This document shows positions 15,001 through 30,210 of a DNA stretch of 64,000 nt, one piece after another. The notes under the pieces are model-generated. The model was not told the DNA's origin. It saw nothing but the letters and a program-made list of their open reading frames with translations, and did no database searches. Made by a program: the position numbers and the translations under genes. Location: assembly GCF_040958095.1 (NCBI RefSeq), contig NC_091227.1:19349210-19413209 (forward strand), in the 5' to 3' direction. Source of the DNA: Procambarus clarkii (taxonomy: Eukaryota; Arthropoda; Malacostraca; Decapoda; Cambaridae). The stretch's first letter is position 1. Each line of letters opens with the position of its first letter.

Positions 15001-17560
15001 GACTCCTGAGCGTGTTTTTTGAGCCGAATTCTGACTCTCTGCACCTATTTTCAGTTTCAAATTACGAAGTTTCATACCGAAAATATGTTAATTACTGAAA
15101 ACGGCGATGGGTCATATTTTTCCCAAACCCCCCTGCAGTTTTCAAAATGTCTGAAATGTCGGAAATTTGACTCCTGAGCGTGATTTTTTAGCCGAATTCT
15201 GACTCTCTGCACCTATTTTCAGTTTCAAATTACGACGTTTCATACCGAAAATATGCCAATTACTGAAAACGGCGATGGGTCATATTTTGCCCAAACCCCT
15301 CTGCAGTTATTAAAATGTCTGAAATGTTGGAAATTTGACTCCTGATCGTGATTTTTTGTCCGAATTCTGACTCTCTGCACCTATTTTCAGTTTCAAATTA
15401 CGACGTTTCTTACCGAAAATATGCCAATTACTGAAAACGGCGATGGGTCATATTTTGCCCAAACCCCCCTGCAGTTTTTAAAATGTATGAAATGTCGGAA
15501 ATTTGACTCCTGAGCGTGACTTTTTATGCGAATTCTGACTCTCTGCACCTATTTTCAGTTTCAAATTACGACGTTTCATACCGAAAATATGCCAATTACT
15601 GTAAACGGCGATGAGTCATATTTTGCCCAAACCCCCCTGCAGTTTTCAAAATTTCTGAAATGTCGGAAATTTGACTCCTGAGCGTGATTTTTGAGCCGAA
15701 TTCCATCTCTCTGCACCTATTTTCTGTTTCAAATTACGACGTTTCATACCGAAAATATGCCAATTACTGTAAACGGCGATGGGTCATATTTTGCCCAAAC
15801 CCCCCTGCAGTTTTCAAAATGTATGAAATGTCGGAAATTTGACTCCTAAGCGTGATTTTTTATCCGAATTCAGACTCTCTGCACCTATTTTCAGTTTCAA
15901 ATTACGACTTTTTATACCGAAAATATGCCAATTACTGAAAACGGCGATGGGTCATATTTTGCCCAAACCCCCCTGCAGTTTTCAAAATGTCGGAAATTTG
16001 ACTCCTGAGCGTGATTTTTGAGCCGAATTCTGACTCTCTGCACCTATTTTCAGTTTCAAATTACGACGTTTCATACCGAAAATATGCCAATTACTGAAAA
16101 CGGCGATGGATCATATTTTGCCCAAACCCCCCTGCAGTTTTTAAAATGTATGAAATGTCGGAAATTTAACTCATAAGCGTGATTTTTGAGCCGAATTCTG
16201 ACTCTCTGCACCTATTTTCAGTTTCAAATTACGACGTTTCATACCGAAAATATGCCAATTACTGTAAACGGCGATGAGTCATATTTTGCCCAAACCCCCC
16301 TGCAGTTTTCAAAATTTCTGAAATGTCGGAAATTTGACTCCTGAGCATGATTTTTGAGCCGAATTCTGACTCTCTGCACCTAGTTTCAGTTTCATTTTAC
16401 GACGAGGCATACCGAAAATATGCCAATTACTGTAAACGGCGATGGGTCATATTTTGCCCAAACCACCCTGCAGTTTTCAAAATGTCTGAAATGTCGGAAA
16501 TTTGACTCATAAGCGTGATTTTTGAGCCGAATTCTGACTCCCTGCACCTATTTTCAGTTTCAAATTACGACGTTTCATACCGAAAATATGCCAATTACTG
16601 TAAACGGCGATGGGTCATATTTTGCGCAAACCCCCCTGCAGTTTTCAAAATGTCTGAAATGTCGGAAATTTGAATTCTGAGCGTGATTTTTGAGCCGAAT
16701 TCTGACTCTCTGCACCTATTTTCAGTTTCATATTACGATGAGGCATACCGAAAATATGCCAATTACTGTAAACGGCGATGGGTCATATTTTGCCCAAACT
16801 CCCCTGCAGTTTTCAAAATGTCTGAAATGTCGGAAATTTGACTCCTAAGCGTGATTTTTTTTCCGAATTCTGACTCTCTGCACCTATTTTCAGTTTCCAA
16901 TTACGACTTTTTATACCGAAAATATGCCAATTACTGAAAACGGCGATGGGTCATATTTTGCCCAAACCCCTCTGCAGTTATTAAAATGTCTGAAATGTTG
17001 GAAATTTGACTCCTGATCGTGATTTTTTATCCGAATTCTGACTCTCTGCACCTATTTTCAGTTTCAAATTACGACGTTTCTTACCGAAAATATGCCAATT
17101 ACTGTAAACGGCGATGGGTCATATTTTGCCCAAACCCCCCTGCAGTTTTTAAAATGTATGAAATGTCGGAAATTTGACTCCTAAGCGTGATTTTTGAGCC
17201 GAATTCTGACTCTCTGCACCTATTTTCAGTTTCAAATTACGACGTTTCATACCGAAAATATGCCAATTACTGTAAACGGCGATGGGTCATATTTTGCCCA
17301 AACCCCCCTGCAGTTTTCAAAATGTCTGAAATGTCGGAAATTTGACTCCTGAGCGTGATGTTTGAGCCGAATTCCATCTCTCTGCACCTATTTTCTGTTT
17401 CAAATTACGACGTTTCATACCGAATATATGCCAATTACTGTAAACGGCGATGGGTCATATTTTGCCCAAACCCCCCTGCAGTTTTCAAAATGTATGAAAT
17501 GTCGGAAATTTGACTCCTAAGCGTGATTTTTTATCCGAATTCTGACTCTCTGCATCTATT
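1..17560 (+). repeat. Satellite zone A: higher-order blocks of 14-22 monomers
   Basis: This part is marked by a variant reading GATGTTTGAGCC followed by GAATTCCATCTC. It recurs at about 1480, 4491, 6832, 10172, 13679 and 17357, so blocks are about 3.01, 2.34, 3.34, 3.51 and 3.68 kb. These are whole numbers of monomers after allowing for the 159- and 166-bp forms. Other monomers recur at fixed places in each block, such as the one with ATTACGATGAGGCATACC. Block copies are nearly identical to each other while neighbouring monomers differ more, the signature of amplification of multi-monomer units. Confidence 0.85.
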
Positions 17561-20500
17561 TTCAGTTTCAAATTACGACTTTTTATACCGAAAATATGCC
17601 AATTACTGAAAACAGCGATGGGTCATATTTTGCCCAAACCCCCCTGCAGTTTTCAAAATGTCGGAAATTTGACTCCTGAGCGTGATTTTTGAGCCGAATT
17701 CTGACTCTCTGCACCTATTTTCAGTTTCAAATTACGACGTTTCATACCGAAAATATGCCAATTACTGAAAACGGCGATGGGTCATATTTTGCCCAAACCC
17801 CCCTGCAGTTTTTAAAATGTATGAAATGTCGGAAATTTGACTCATAAGCGTGATTTTTGAGCCGAATTCTGACTCTCTGCACCTATTTTCAGTTTCAAAT
17901 TACGACGTTTCATACCGAAAATATGCCAATTACTGTAAACGGCGATGAGTCATATTTTGCCCAAACCCCCCTGCAGTTTTCAAAATTTCTGAAATGTCGG
18001 AAATTTGACTCCTGAGCGTGATTTTTGAGCCGAATTCTGACTCTCTGCAACAATTTTCATTTTCAAATTACGACGTTTCATACCGAAAATATGCCAATTA
18101 CTGAAAATGGCGATGGGTCATATTTTGCCCAAACCCCCCAGCAGTTTTTAAAATGTATGAAATGTCGGAAATTTGACTCATAAGCGTGATTTTTGAGCCG
18201 AATTCTGACTCCCTGCACCTATTTTCAGTTTAAAATTACGACGTTTCATACCGAAAATATGCCAATTACTGTAAACGGCGATGGGTCATATTTTGCCCAA
18301 ACTCCCCTGCAGTTTTCAAAATGTCTGAAATGTCGGAAATTTGACTCCTAAGCGTGATTTTTTATCCGAATTCTGACTCTCTGCACCTATTTTCAGTTTC
18401 CAATTACGACTTTTTATACCGAAAATATGCCAATTACTGAAAACGGCGATGGGTAATATTTTGCCCAAACCCCTCTGCAGTTATTAAAATGTCTGAAATG
18501 TTGGAAATTTGACTCCTGATCGTGATTTTTTATCCGAATTCTGACTCTCTGCACCTAATTTCAGTTTCAAATTACAACTTTTTATACCGAAAATATGCCA
18601 ATTACTGAAAACGGCGATGGGTCATATTTTGCCCAAACCCCCCTGCAGTTTTCAAAATGTCTGAGATGTCGGAAATTTGACTCCTGAGCGTGTTTTTTGA
18701 GCCGAATTCTGACTCTCTGCACCTATTTTCAGTTTCAAATTACGACGTTTCATACCGAAAATATGTTAATTACTGAAAACGGCGATGGGTCATATTTTTC
18801 CCAAACCCCCCTGCAGTTTTCAAAATGTCTGAAATGTCGGAAATTTGACTCCTGAGCGTGATTTTTTAGCCGAATTCTGACTCTCTGCACCTATTTTCAG
18901 TTTCAAATTACGACGTTTCTTACCGAAAATATGCCAATTACTGTAAACGGCGATGGGTCATATTTTGCCCAAACCCCCCTGCAGTTTTTAAAATGTATGA
19001 AATGTCGGAAATTTGACTCCTAAGCGTGATTTTTGAGCCGAATTCTGACTCTGCACCTATTTTCAGTTTCAAATTACGACTTTTTATACCGAAAATATGC
19101 CAATTACTGAAAACGGCGATGGGTCATATTTTGCCCAAACCCCCCTGCAGTTTTCAAAATGTCTGAAATGTCGGAAATTTGACTCCTGAGCGTGATTTTT
19201 TAGCCGAATTCTGACTCTCTGCACCTATTTTCAGTTTCAAATTACGACGTTTCATACCGAAAATATGCCAATTACTGTAAACGGCGATGGGTCATATTTA
19301 GCCCAAACCCCCCTGCAGTTTTCAAAATGTCTGAAATGTCGGAAATTTGACTCCTGAGCGTGATTTGTTATGCGAATTCTGACTCTCTGTACCTGTTTTC
19401 AGTTTCAAATTACGACGTTTCATACCGAAAATATGTTAATTACTGAAAACGGCGATGGGTCATATTTTGCCCAAACCCCCCTGCAGTTTTCAAAATGTCG
19501 GAAATTTGACTCCTGAGCGTGATTTTTGAGCCGAATTCTGACTCTCTGCACCTATTTTCAGTTTCAAATTACGACGTTTCATACCGAAAATATGCCAATT
19601 ACTGAAAACGGCGATGGGTCATATTTTGCCGAAACCCCCCTGCAGTTTTTAAAATGTATGAAATGTCGGAAATTTGACTCATAAGCGTGATTTTTGAGCC
19701 GAATTCTGACTCTCTGCACCTATTTTCAGTTTCAAATTACGAGGTTTCATACCGAAAATATGCCAATTACTGTAAACGGCGATGAGTCATATTTTGCCCA
19801 AACCCCCCTGCAGTTTTCAAAATTTCTGAAATGTCGGAAATTTGACTCCTGAGCGTGATTTTTGAGCCGAATTCTGACTCTCTGCAACAATTTTCATTTT
19901 CAAATTACGACGTTTCATACCGAAAATATGCCAATTACTGAAAATGGCGATGGGTCATATTTTGCCCAAACCCCCCTGCAGTTTTTAAAATGTATGAAAT
20001 GTCGGAAATTTGACTCATAAGCGTGATTTTTGAGCCGAATTCTGACTCCCTGCACCTATTTTCAGTTTAAAATTACGACGTTTCATACCGAAAATATGCC
20101 AATTACTGTAAACGGCGATGGGTCATATTTTGCCCAAACTCCCCTGCAGTTTTCAAAATGTCTGAAATGTCGGAAATTTGACTCCTAAGCGTGATTTTTT
20201 ATCCGAATTCTGACTCTCTGCACCTATTTTCAGTTTCCAATTACGACTTTTTATACCGAAAATATGCCAATTACTGAAAACGGCGATGGGTCATATTTTG
20301 CCCAAACCCCTCTGCAGTTATTAAAATGTCTGAAATGTTGGAAATTTGACTCCTGATCGTGATTTTTTATCCGAATTCTGACTCTCTGCACCTAATTTCA
20401 GTTTCAAATTACAACTTTTTATACCGAAAATATGCCAATTACTGAAAACGGCGATGGGTCATATTTTGCCCAAACCCCCCTGCAGTTTTCAAAATGTCTG

Positions 20501-23500
20501 AAATGTCGGAAATTTGACTCCTGAGCGTGATTTTTTAGCCGAATTCTGACTCTCTGCACCTATTTTCAGTTTCAAATTACGACGTTTCATACCGAAAATA
20601 TGCTAATTACAGTAAACGGCGATGGGTCATATTTAGCCCAAACCCCATTGCAGTTTTCAAAATGTCTGAAATGTCGGAAATTTGACTCCTGAGCGTGATT
20701 TTTTATGCGAATTCTGACTCTCTGTACCTGTTTTCAGTTTCAAATTACGACTTTTTATACCGAAAATATGCCAATTACTGAAAACGGCGATGGGTCATAT
20801 TTTGCCCAAACCCCCCTGCAGTTTTTAAAATGTATGAAATGTCGGAAATATGACTCCTAAGCGTGATTTTTGAGCCAAATTCTGACTCTCTGCACCTATT
20901 TTCAGTTTCAAATTACGACTTTTTATACCGAAAATATGCCAATTACTGAAAACGGCGATGGGTCATATTTTGCCCAAACCCCCTGCAGTTTTCAAAATGT
21001 TTGAAATGTCGGAAATTTGACTCCTGAACATGATTTTTGAGCCGAATTCTGACTCTCTGCACCTATTTTCAGTTTCAAATTACGACGTTTCATACCGAAA
21101 ATATGCCAATTACTGTAAACGGCGATGGGTCATATTTAGCCCAAACCCCCCTGCAGTTTTCAAAATGTCTGAAATGTCGGAAATTTGACTCCTGAGCGTG
21201 ATTTTTTATGCGAATTCTGACTCTCTGTACCTGTTTTCAGTTTCAAATTACGACTTTTTATACCGAAAATATGCCAATTACTGAAAACGGCGATGGGTCA
21301 TATTTTGCCCAAACCCCCCTGCAGTTTTTAAAATGTATGAAATGTCGGAAATATGACTCCTAAGCGTGATTTTTGAGCCAAATTCTGACTCTCTGCACCT
21401 ATTTTCAGTTTCAAATTACGACTTTTTATACCGAAAATATGCCAATTACTGAAAACGGCGATGGGTCATATTGTGCCCAAACCCCCTGCAGTTTTCAAAA
21501 TGTCTGAAATGTCGGAAATTTGACTCTTGAACATGATTTTTGAGCCGAATTCTGACTCTCTGCACCTATTTTCAGTTTCAAATTACGACGTTTCATACCG
21601 AAAATATGCCAATTACTGAAAACGGCGATGGGTCATATTTTGCCCAAACCCGCCTGCAGTTTTTAAAATGTATGAAATGTCGGAAATTTGACTCATAAGC
21701 GTGATTTTTGAGCCGAATTCTGACTCTCTGCACCTATTTTCAGTTTCATATTACGACGAGGCATACCGAAAATATGCCAATTACTGTAAAAGGCGATGGG
21801 TCATATTTTGCCCAAACCCCCCTGCAGTTTTCAAAATGTCTGAAATGTCGGAAATTTGACTCCTGAGCGTGATTTTTGAGCCGAATTCTGACTCTCTGCA
21901 ACAATTTTCAGTTTCAAATTACGACGTTTCATACCGAAAATATGCCAATTACTGAAAATTGCGATGGGTCATATTTAGCCCAAACCCCCCTGCAGTTTTT
22001 AAAATGTATGAAATGTCGGAAATTTGACTCATAAGCGTGATTTTTGAGCCGAATTCTGACTCCCTGCACCTATTTTCAGTTTCAAATTACGACGTTTCAT
22101 ACCGAAAATATGCCAATTACTGTAAACGGCGATGGGTCATATTTTGCCCAAACCCCCCTGCAGTTTTTAAAATGTATGAAATGTCGGAAATTTGACTCAT
22201 AAGCGTGATTTTTGAGCCGAATTCTGACTCTCTGCACCTATTTTCAGTTTCAAATTACGACGTTTCATACCGAAAATATGCCAATTACTGTAAACGGCGA
22301 TGAGTCATATTTTGCCCAAACCCCCCTGCAGTTTTCAAAATTTCTGAAATGTCGGAAATTTGACTCCTGAGCGTGATTTTTGAGCCGAATTCTGACTCTC
22401 TGCAACAATTTTCATTTTCAAATTACGACGTTTCATACCGAAAATATGCCAATTACTGAAAATGGCGATGGGTCATATTTTGCCCAAACCCCCCAGCAGT
22501 TTTTAAAATGTATGAAATGTCGGAAATTTGACTCATAAGCGTGATTTTTGAGCCGAATTCTGACTCCCTGCACCTATTTTCAGTTTAAAATTACGACGTT
22601 TCATACCGAAAATATGCCAATTACTGTAAACGGCGATGGGTCATATTTTGCCCAAACTCCCCTGCAGTTTTCAAAATGTCTGAAATGTCGGAAATTTGAC
22701 TCCTAAGCGTGATTTTTTATCCGAATTCTGACTCTCTGCACCTATTTTCAGTTTCCAATTACGACTTTTTATACCGAAAATATGCCAATTACTGAAAACG
22801 GCGATGGGTAATATTTTGCCCAAACCCCTCTGCAGTTATTAAAATGTCTGAAATGTTGGAAATTTGACTCCTGATCGTGATTTTTTATCCGAATTCTGAC
22901 TCTCTGCACCTAATTTCAGTTTCAAATTACAACTTTTTATACCGAAAATATGCCAATTACTGAAAACGGCGATGGGTCATATTTTGCCCAAACCCCCCTG
23001 CAGTTTTCAAAATGTCTGAGATGTCGGAAATTTGACTCCTGAGCGTGTTTTTTGAGCCGAATTCTGACTCTCTGCACCTATTTTCAGTTTCAAATTACGA
23101 CGTTTCATACCGAAAATATGTTAATTACTGAAAACGGCGATGGGTCATATTTTTCCCAAACCCCCCTGCAGTTTTCAAAATGTCTGAAATGTCGGAAATT
23201 TGACTCCTGAGCGTGATTTTTTAGCCGAATTCTGACTCTCTGCACCTATTTTCAGTTTCAAATTACGACGTTTCTTACCGAAAATATGCCAATTACTGTA
23301 AACGGCGATGGGTCATATTTTGCCCAAACCCCCCTGCAGTTTTTAAAATGTATGAAATGTCGGAAATTTGACTCCTAAGCGTGATTTTTGAGCCGAATTC
23401 TGACTCTGCACCTATTTTCAGTTTCAAATTACGACTTTTTATACCGAAAATATGCCAATTACTGAAAACGGCGATGGGTCATATTTTGCCCAAACCCCCC

Positions 23501-26500
23501 TGCAGTTTTCAAAATGTCTGAAATGTCGGAAATTTGACTCCTGAGCGTGATTTTTTAGCCGAATTCTGACTCTCTGCACCTATTTTCAGTTTCAAATTAC
23601 GACGTTTCATACCGAAAATATGCCAATTACTGTAAACGGCGATGGGTCATATTTAGCCCAAACCCCCCTGCAGTTTTCAAAATGTCTGAAATGTCGGAAA
23701 TTTGACTCCTGAGCGTGATTTGTTATGCGAATTCTGACTCTCTGTACCTGTTTTCAGTTTCAAATTACGACGTTTCATACCGAAAATATGTTAATTACTG
23801 AAAACGGCGATGGGTCATATTTTGCCCAAACCCCCCTGCAGTTTTCAAAATGTCGGAAATTTGACTCCTGAGCGTGATTTTTGAGCCGAATTCTGACTCT
23901 CTGCACCTATTTTCAGTTTCAAATTACGACGTTTCATACCGAAAATATGCCAATTACTGAAAACGGCGATGGGTCATATTTTGCCGAAACCCCCCTGCAG
24001 TTTTTAAAATGTATGAAATGTCGGAAATTTGACTCATAAGCGTGATTTTTGAGCCGAATTCTGACTCTCTGCACCTATTTTCAGTTTCAAATTACGAGGT
24101 TTCATACCGAAAATATGCCAATTACTGTAAACGGCGATGAGTCATATTTTGCCCAAACCCCCCTGCAGTTTTCAAAATTTCTGAAATGTCGGAAATTTGA
24201 CTCCTAAGCGTGATTTTTTATCCGAATTCTGACTCTCTGCACCTATTTTCAGTTTCCAATTACGACTTTTTATACCGAAAATATGCCAATTACTGAAAAC
24301 GGCGATGGGTCATATTTTGCCCAAACCCCTCTGCAGTTATTAAAATGTCTGAAATGTTGGAAATTTGACTCCTGATCGTGATTTTTTATCCGAATTCTGA
24401 CTCTCTGCACCTAATTTCAGTTTCAAATTACAACTTTTTATACCGAAAATATGCCAATTACTGAAAACGGCGATGGGTCATATTTTGCCCAAACCCCCCT
24501 GCAGTTTTCAAAATGTCTGAAATGTCGGAAATTTGACTCCTGAGCGTGATTTTTTAGCCGAATTCTGACTCTCTGCACCTATTTTCAGTTTCAAATTACG
24601 ACGTTTCATACCGAAAATATGCTAATTACTGTAAACGGCGATGGGTCATATTTAGCCCAAACCCCATTGCAGTTTTCAAAATGTCTGAAATGTCGGAAAT
24701 TTGACTCCTGAGCGTGATTTTTTATGCGAATTCTGACTCTCTGTACCTGTTTTCAGTTTCAAATTACGACTTTTTATACCGAAAATATGCCAATTACTGA
24801 AAACGGCGATGGGTCATATTTTGCCCAAACCCCCCTGCAGTTTTTAAAATGTATGAAATGTCGGAAATATGACTCCTAAGCGTGATTTTTGAGCCAAATT
24901 CTGACTCTCTGCACCTATTTTCAGTTTCAAATTACGACTTTTTATACCGAAAATATGCCAATTACTGAAAACGGCGATGGGTAATATTTTGCCCAAACCC
25001 CTCTGCAGTTATTAAAATGTCTGAAATGTTGGAAATTTGACTCCTGATCGTGATTTTTTATCCGAATTCTGACTCTCTGCACCTAATTTCAGTTTCAAAT
25101 TACAACTTTTTATACCGAAAATATGCCAATTACTGAAAACGGCGATGGGTCATATTTTGCCCAAACCCCCCTGCAGTTTTCAAAATGTCTGAGATGTCGG
25201 AAATTTGACTCCTGAGCGTGTTTTTTGAGCCGAATTCTGACTCTCTGCACCTATTTTCAGTTTCAAATTACGACGTTTCATACCGAAAATATGTTAATTA
25301 CTGAAAACGGCGATGGGTCATATTTTTCCCAAACCCCCCTGCAGTTTTCAAAATGTCTGAAATGTCGGAAATTTGACTCCTGAGCGTGATTTTTTAGCCG
25401 AATTCTGACTCTCTGCACCTATTTTCAGTTTCAAATTACGACGTTTCTTACCGAAAATATGCCAATTACTGTAAACGGCGATGGGTCATATTTTGCCCAA
25501 ACCCCCCTGCAGTTTTTAAAATGTATGAAATGTCGGAAATTTGACTCCTAAGCGTGATTTTTGAGCCGAATTCTGACTCTGCACCTATTTTCAGTTTCAA
25601 ATTACGACTTTTTATACCGAAAATATGCCAATTACTGAAAACGGCGATGGGTCATATTTTGCCCAAACCCCCCTGCAGTTTTCAAAATGTCTGAAATGTC
25701 GGAAATTTGACTCCTGAGCGTGATTTTTTAGCCGAATTCTGACTCTCTGCACCTATTTTCAGTTTCAAATTACGACGTTTCATACCGAAAATATGCCAAT
25801 TACTGTAAACGGCGATGGGTCATATTTAGCCCAAACCCCCCTGCAGTTTTCAAAATGTCTGAAATGTCGGAAATTTGACTCCTGAGCGTGATTTGTTATG
25901 CGAATTCTGACTCTCTGTACCTGTTTTCAGTTTCAAATTACGACGTTTCATACCGAAAATATGTTAATTACTGAAAACGGCGATGGGTCATATTTTGCCC
26001 AAACCCCCCTGCAGTTTTCAAAATGTCGGAAATTTGACTCCTGAGCGTGATTTTTGAGCCGAATTCTGACTCTCTGCACCTATTTTCAGTTTCAAATTAC
26101 GACGTTTCATACCGAAAATATGCCAATTACTGAAAACGGCGATGGGTCATATTTTGCCGAAACCCCCCTGCAGTTTTTAAAATGTATGAAATGTCGGAAA
26201 TTTGACTCATAAGCGTGATTTTTGAGCCGAATTCTGACTCTCTGCACCTATTTTCAGTTTCAAATTACGAGGTTTCATACCGAAAATATGCCAATTACTG
26301 TAAACGGCGATGAGTCATATTTTGCCCAAACCCCCCTGCAGTTTTCAAAATTTCTGAAATGTCGGAAATTTGACTCCTAAGCGTGATTTTTTATCCGAAT
26401 TCTGACTCTCTGCACCTATTTTCAGTTTCCAATTACGACTTTTTATACCGAAAATATGCCAATTACTGAAAACGGCGATGGGTCATATTTTGCCCAAACC

Positions 26501-28390
26501 CCTCTGCAGTTATTAAAATGTCTGAAATGTTGGAAATTTGACTCCTGATCGTGATTTTTTATCCGAATTCTGACTCTCTGCACCTAATTTCAGTTTCAAA
26601 TTACAACTTTTTATACCGAAAATATGCCAATTACTGAAAACGGCGATGGGTCATATTTTGCCCAAACCCCCCTGCAGTTTTCAAAATGTCTGAAATGTCG
26701 GAAATTTGACTCCTGAGCGTGATTTTTTAGCCGAATTCTGACTCTCTGCACCTATTTTCAGTTTCAAATTACGACGTTTCATACCGAAAATATGCTAATT
26801 ACTGTAAACGGCGATGGGTCATATTTAGCCCAAACCCCATTGCAGTTTTCAAAATGTCTGAAATGTCGGAAATTTGACTCCTGAGCGTGATTTTTTATGC
26901 GAATTCTGACTCTCTGTACCTGTTTTCAGTTTCAAATTACGACTTTTTATACCGAAAATATGCCAATTACTGAAAACGGCGATGGGTCATATTTTGCCCA
27001 AACCCCCCTGCAGTTTTTAAAATGTATGAAATGTCGGAAATATGACTCCTAAGCGTGATTTTTGAGCCAAATTCTGACTCTCTGCACCTATTTTCAGTTT
27101 CAAATTACGACTTTTTATACCGAAAATATGCCAATTACTGAAAACGGCGATGGGTCATATTTTGCCCAAACCCCCTGCAGTTTTCAAAATGTTTGAAATG
27201 TCGGAAATTTGACTCCTGAACATGATTTTTGAGCCGAATTCTGACTCTCTGCACCTATTTTCAGTTTCAAATTACGACGTTTCATACCGAAAATATGCCA
27301 ATTACTGTAAACGGCGATGGGTCATATTTAGCCCAAACCCCCCTGCAGTTTTCAAAATGTCTGAAATGTCGGAAATTTGACTCCTGAGCGTGATTTTTTA
27401 TGCGAATTCTGACTCTCTGTACCTGTTTTCAGTTTTCATATTACGACTTTTTATACCGAAAATATGCCAATTACTGAAAACGGCGATGGGTCATATTTTG
27501 CCCAAACCCCCCTGCAGTTTTTAAAATGTATGAAATGTCGGAAATATGACTCCTAAGCGTGATTTTTGAGCCAAATTCTGACTCTCTGCACCTATTTTCA
27601 GTTTCAAATTACGACTTTTTATACCGAAAATATGCCAATTACTGAAAACGGCGATGGGTCATATTGTGCCCAAACCCCCTGCAGTTTTCAAAATGTCTGA
27701 AATGTCGGAAATTTGACTCTTGAACATGATTTTTGAGCCGAATTCTGACTCTCTGCACCTATTTTCAGTTTCAAATTACGACGTTTCATACCGAAAATAT
27801 GCCAATTACTGAAAACGGCGATGGGTCATATTTTGCCCAAACCCGCCTGCAGTTTTTAAAATGTATGAAATGTCGGAAATTTGACTCATAAGCGTGATTT
27901 TTGAGCCGAATTCTGACTCTCTGCACCTATTTTCAGTTTCATATTACGACGAGGCATACCGAAAATATGCCAATTACTGTAAAAGGCGATGGGTCATATT
28001 TTGCCCAAACCCCCCTGCAGTTTTCAAAATGTCTGAAATGTCGGAAATTTGACTCCTGAGCGTGATTTTTGAGCCGAATTCTGACTCTCTGCAACAATTT
28101 TCAGTTTCAAATTACGACGTTTCATACCGAAAATATGCCAATTACTGAAAATTGCGATGGGTCATATTTAGCCCAAACCCCCCTGCAGTTTTTAAAATGT
28201 ATGAAATGTCGGAAATTTGACTCATAAGCGTGATTTTTGAGCCGAATTCTGACTCCCTGCACCTATTTTCAGTTTCAAATTACGACGTTTCATACCGAAA
28301 ATATGCCAATTACTGTAAACGGCGATGGGTCATATTTTGCCCAAACCCCCCTGCAGTTTTCAAAATGTCTGAAATGTCGGAAATTTGAAT
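17560..28390 (+). repeat. Satellite zone B: blocks with CAACAATTTTCA and TTGCAG variants
   Basis: This zone is marked by TGCAACAATTTTCATTTTC monomers (about 18049, 19887, 22404), a CCCCAGCAGTTTT monomer at 18139 and 22493 (spacing 4354 bp, 26 monomers with short forms), an ACGAGGTTTCAT monomer at about 19741, 24094 and 26270, and a CCCCATTGCAG monomer at about 20644, 24661 and 26835. The 2.2-kb stretch from about 18.0 kb is repeated almost unchanged from about 22.36 kb. Boundaries are approximate because the monomers intergrade. Confidence 0.75.
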
Positions 28391-30210
28391 CCTGAGCGTG
28401 AGTTTTGAGCCGAATTCTGACTCTTTGCACCTATTTTCAGTTTCATATTACGATGAGGCACACCGAAAATATGCCAATTACTGTAAACGGCGATGGGTCA
28501 TATTTTGCCCAAACTCCCCTGCAGTTTTCAAAATGTCTGAAATGTCGGAAATTTGACTCCTAAGCGTGTTTTTTTATCCGAATTCTGACTCTCTGCACCT
28601 ATTTTCAGTTTCCAATTATGACTTTTTATACCGAAAATATGCCAATTACTGAAAACGGCGATGGGTCATATTTTGCCCAAACCCCCCTGCAGTTATTATA
28701 ATGTCTGAAATGTTGGAAATTTGACTCCTGAGCGTGATTTTTTATCCGAATTCTGACTCTCTGCACCTAATTTCAGTTTCAAATTACAACTTTTTAAACC
28801 GAAAATATGCCAATTACTGAAAACGGCGATGGGTCATATTTTGCCCAAACCCCCCTGCAGTTTTCAAAATGTCTGAGATGTCGGAAATTTGACTCCTGAG
28901 CGTGATTTTTGAGCCGAATTCTGACTCTCTGCACCTATTTTCAGTTTCAAATTACGACGTTTCATCCCGAAAATATGCCAATTACTGAAAACGGCGATGG
29001 GTCATATTTTTCCCAAACCCCCCTGCAGTTTTCAAAATGTCTGAAATGTCGGAAATTTGACTCCTGAGCGTGATTTTTTAGCCGAATTCTGACTCTCTGC
29101 ACCTATTTTCAGTTTCAAATTACGACGTTTCTTATCGAAAATATGCCAATTACTGTAAACGGCGATGGGTCATATTTTGCCCAAACCCCCCCTGCAGTTT
29201 TCAAAATGTCTGAAATGTCGGAAATTTGACTCCTGAGCGTGATTTTTTAGCCGAATTCTGACTCTCTGCACCTATTTTCAGTTTCAAATTACGACGTTTC
29301 TTATCGAAAATATGCCAATTACTGTAAACGGCGAAGGGTCATATTTTGCCCAAACCCCCCTGCAGTTATTATAATGTCTGAAATGTTGGAAATTTGACTC
29401 CTGAGCGTGATTTTTTATCCGAATTCTGACTCTCTGCACCTAATTTCAGTTTCAAATTACAACTTTTTAACCCGAAAATATGCCAATTACTGAAAACGGC
29501 GATGGGTCATATTTTGCCCAAACCCCCCTGCAGTTTTCAAAATGTCTGAGATGTCGGAAATTTGACTCCTGAGCGTGATTTTTTATCCAAATTCTGACTC
29601 TCTGCACCTATTTTCAGTTTCAAATTACGACGTTTCATAACGAAAATATGCCAATTACTGAAAACGGCGATGGGTCATATTTTGCCCAAACCCGCCTGCA
29701 GTTTTTAAAATGTATGAAATGTCGGAAATTTGACTCATAAGCGTGATTTTTGAGCCGAATTCTGACTCTCTGCACCTATTTTCAGTTTCATATTACGACG
29801 AGGCATACCGAAAATATGCCAATTACTGTAAAAGGCGATGGGTCATATTTTGCCCAAACCCCCCTGCAGTTTTCAAAATGTCTGAAATGTCGGAAATTTG
29901 ACTCCTGAGCGTGATTTTTGAGCCGAATTCTGACTCTCTGCAACAATTTTCAGTTTCAAATTACGACGTTTCATACCGAAAATATGCCAATTACTGAAAA
30001 TTGCGATGGGTCATATTTAGCCCAAACCCCCCTGCAGTTTTTAAAATGTATGAAATGTCGGAAATTTGACTCATAAGCGTGATTTTTGAGCCGAATTCTG
30101 ACTCCCTGCACCTATTTTCAGTTTCAAATTACGACGTTTCATACCGAAAATATGCCAATTACTGTAAACGGCGATGGGTCATATTTTGCCCAAACCCCCC
30201 TGCAGTTTTC
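27070..30210 (+). repeat. Intra-array duplication, copy 1 (partner 37150-40293)
   Basis: This stretch matches 37150-40293 at an offset of about 10082 bp, close to 60 monomers. Shared rare markers include ATATTGTGCCCAAACC (27663 and 37745), GAATCCTGAGCGTGAG (28388 and 38470), GCGTGTTTTTTTATCC (28564 and 38646) and TTTCATCCCGAAAA. The copies differ by scattered single changes, so the duplication is recent relative to monomer divergence but not perfect. Confidence 0.75.

Noticed and set aside
130-16021. Four identical-looking 60-codon open frames at 130, 8654, 12161 and 15839
   Set aside because: They are the same satellite segment repeated in higher-order blocks, cross a monomer boundary at a 159-bp form, and show no protein features.
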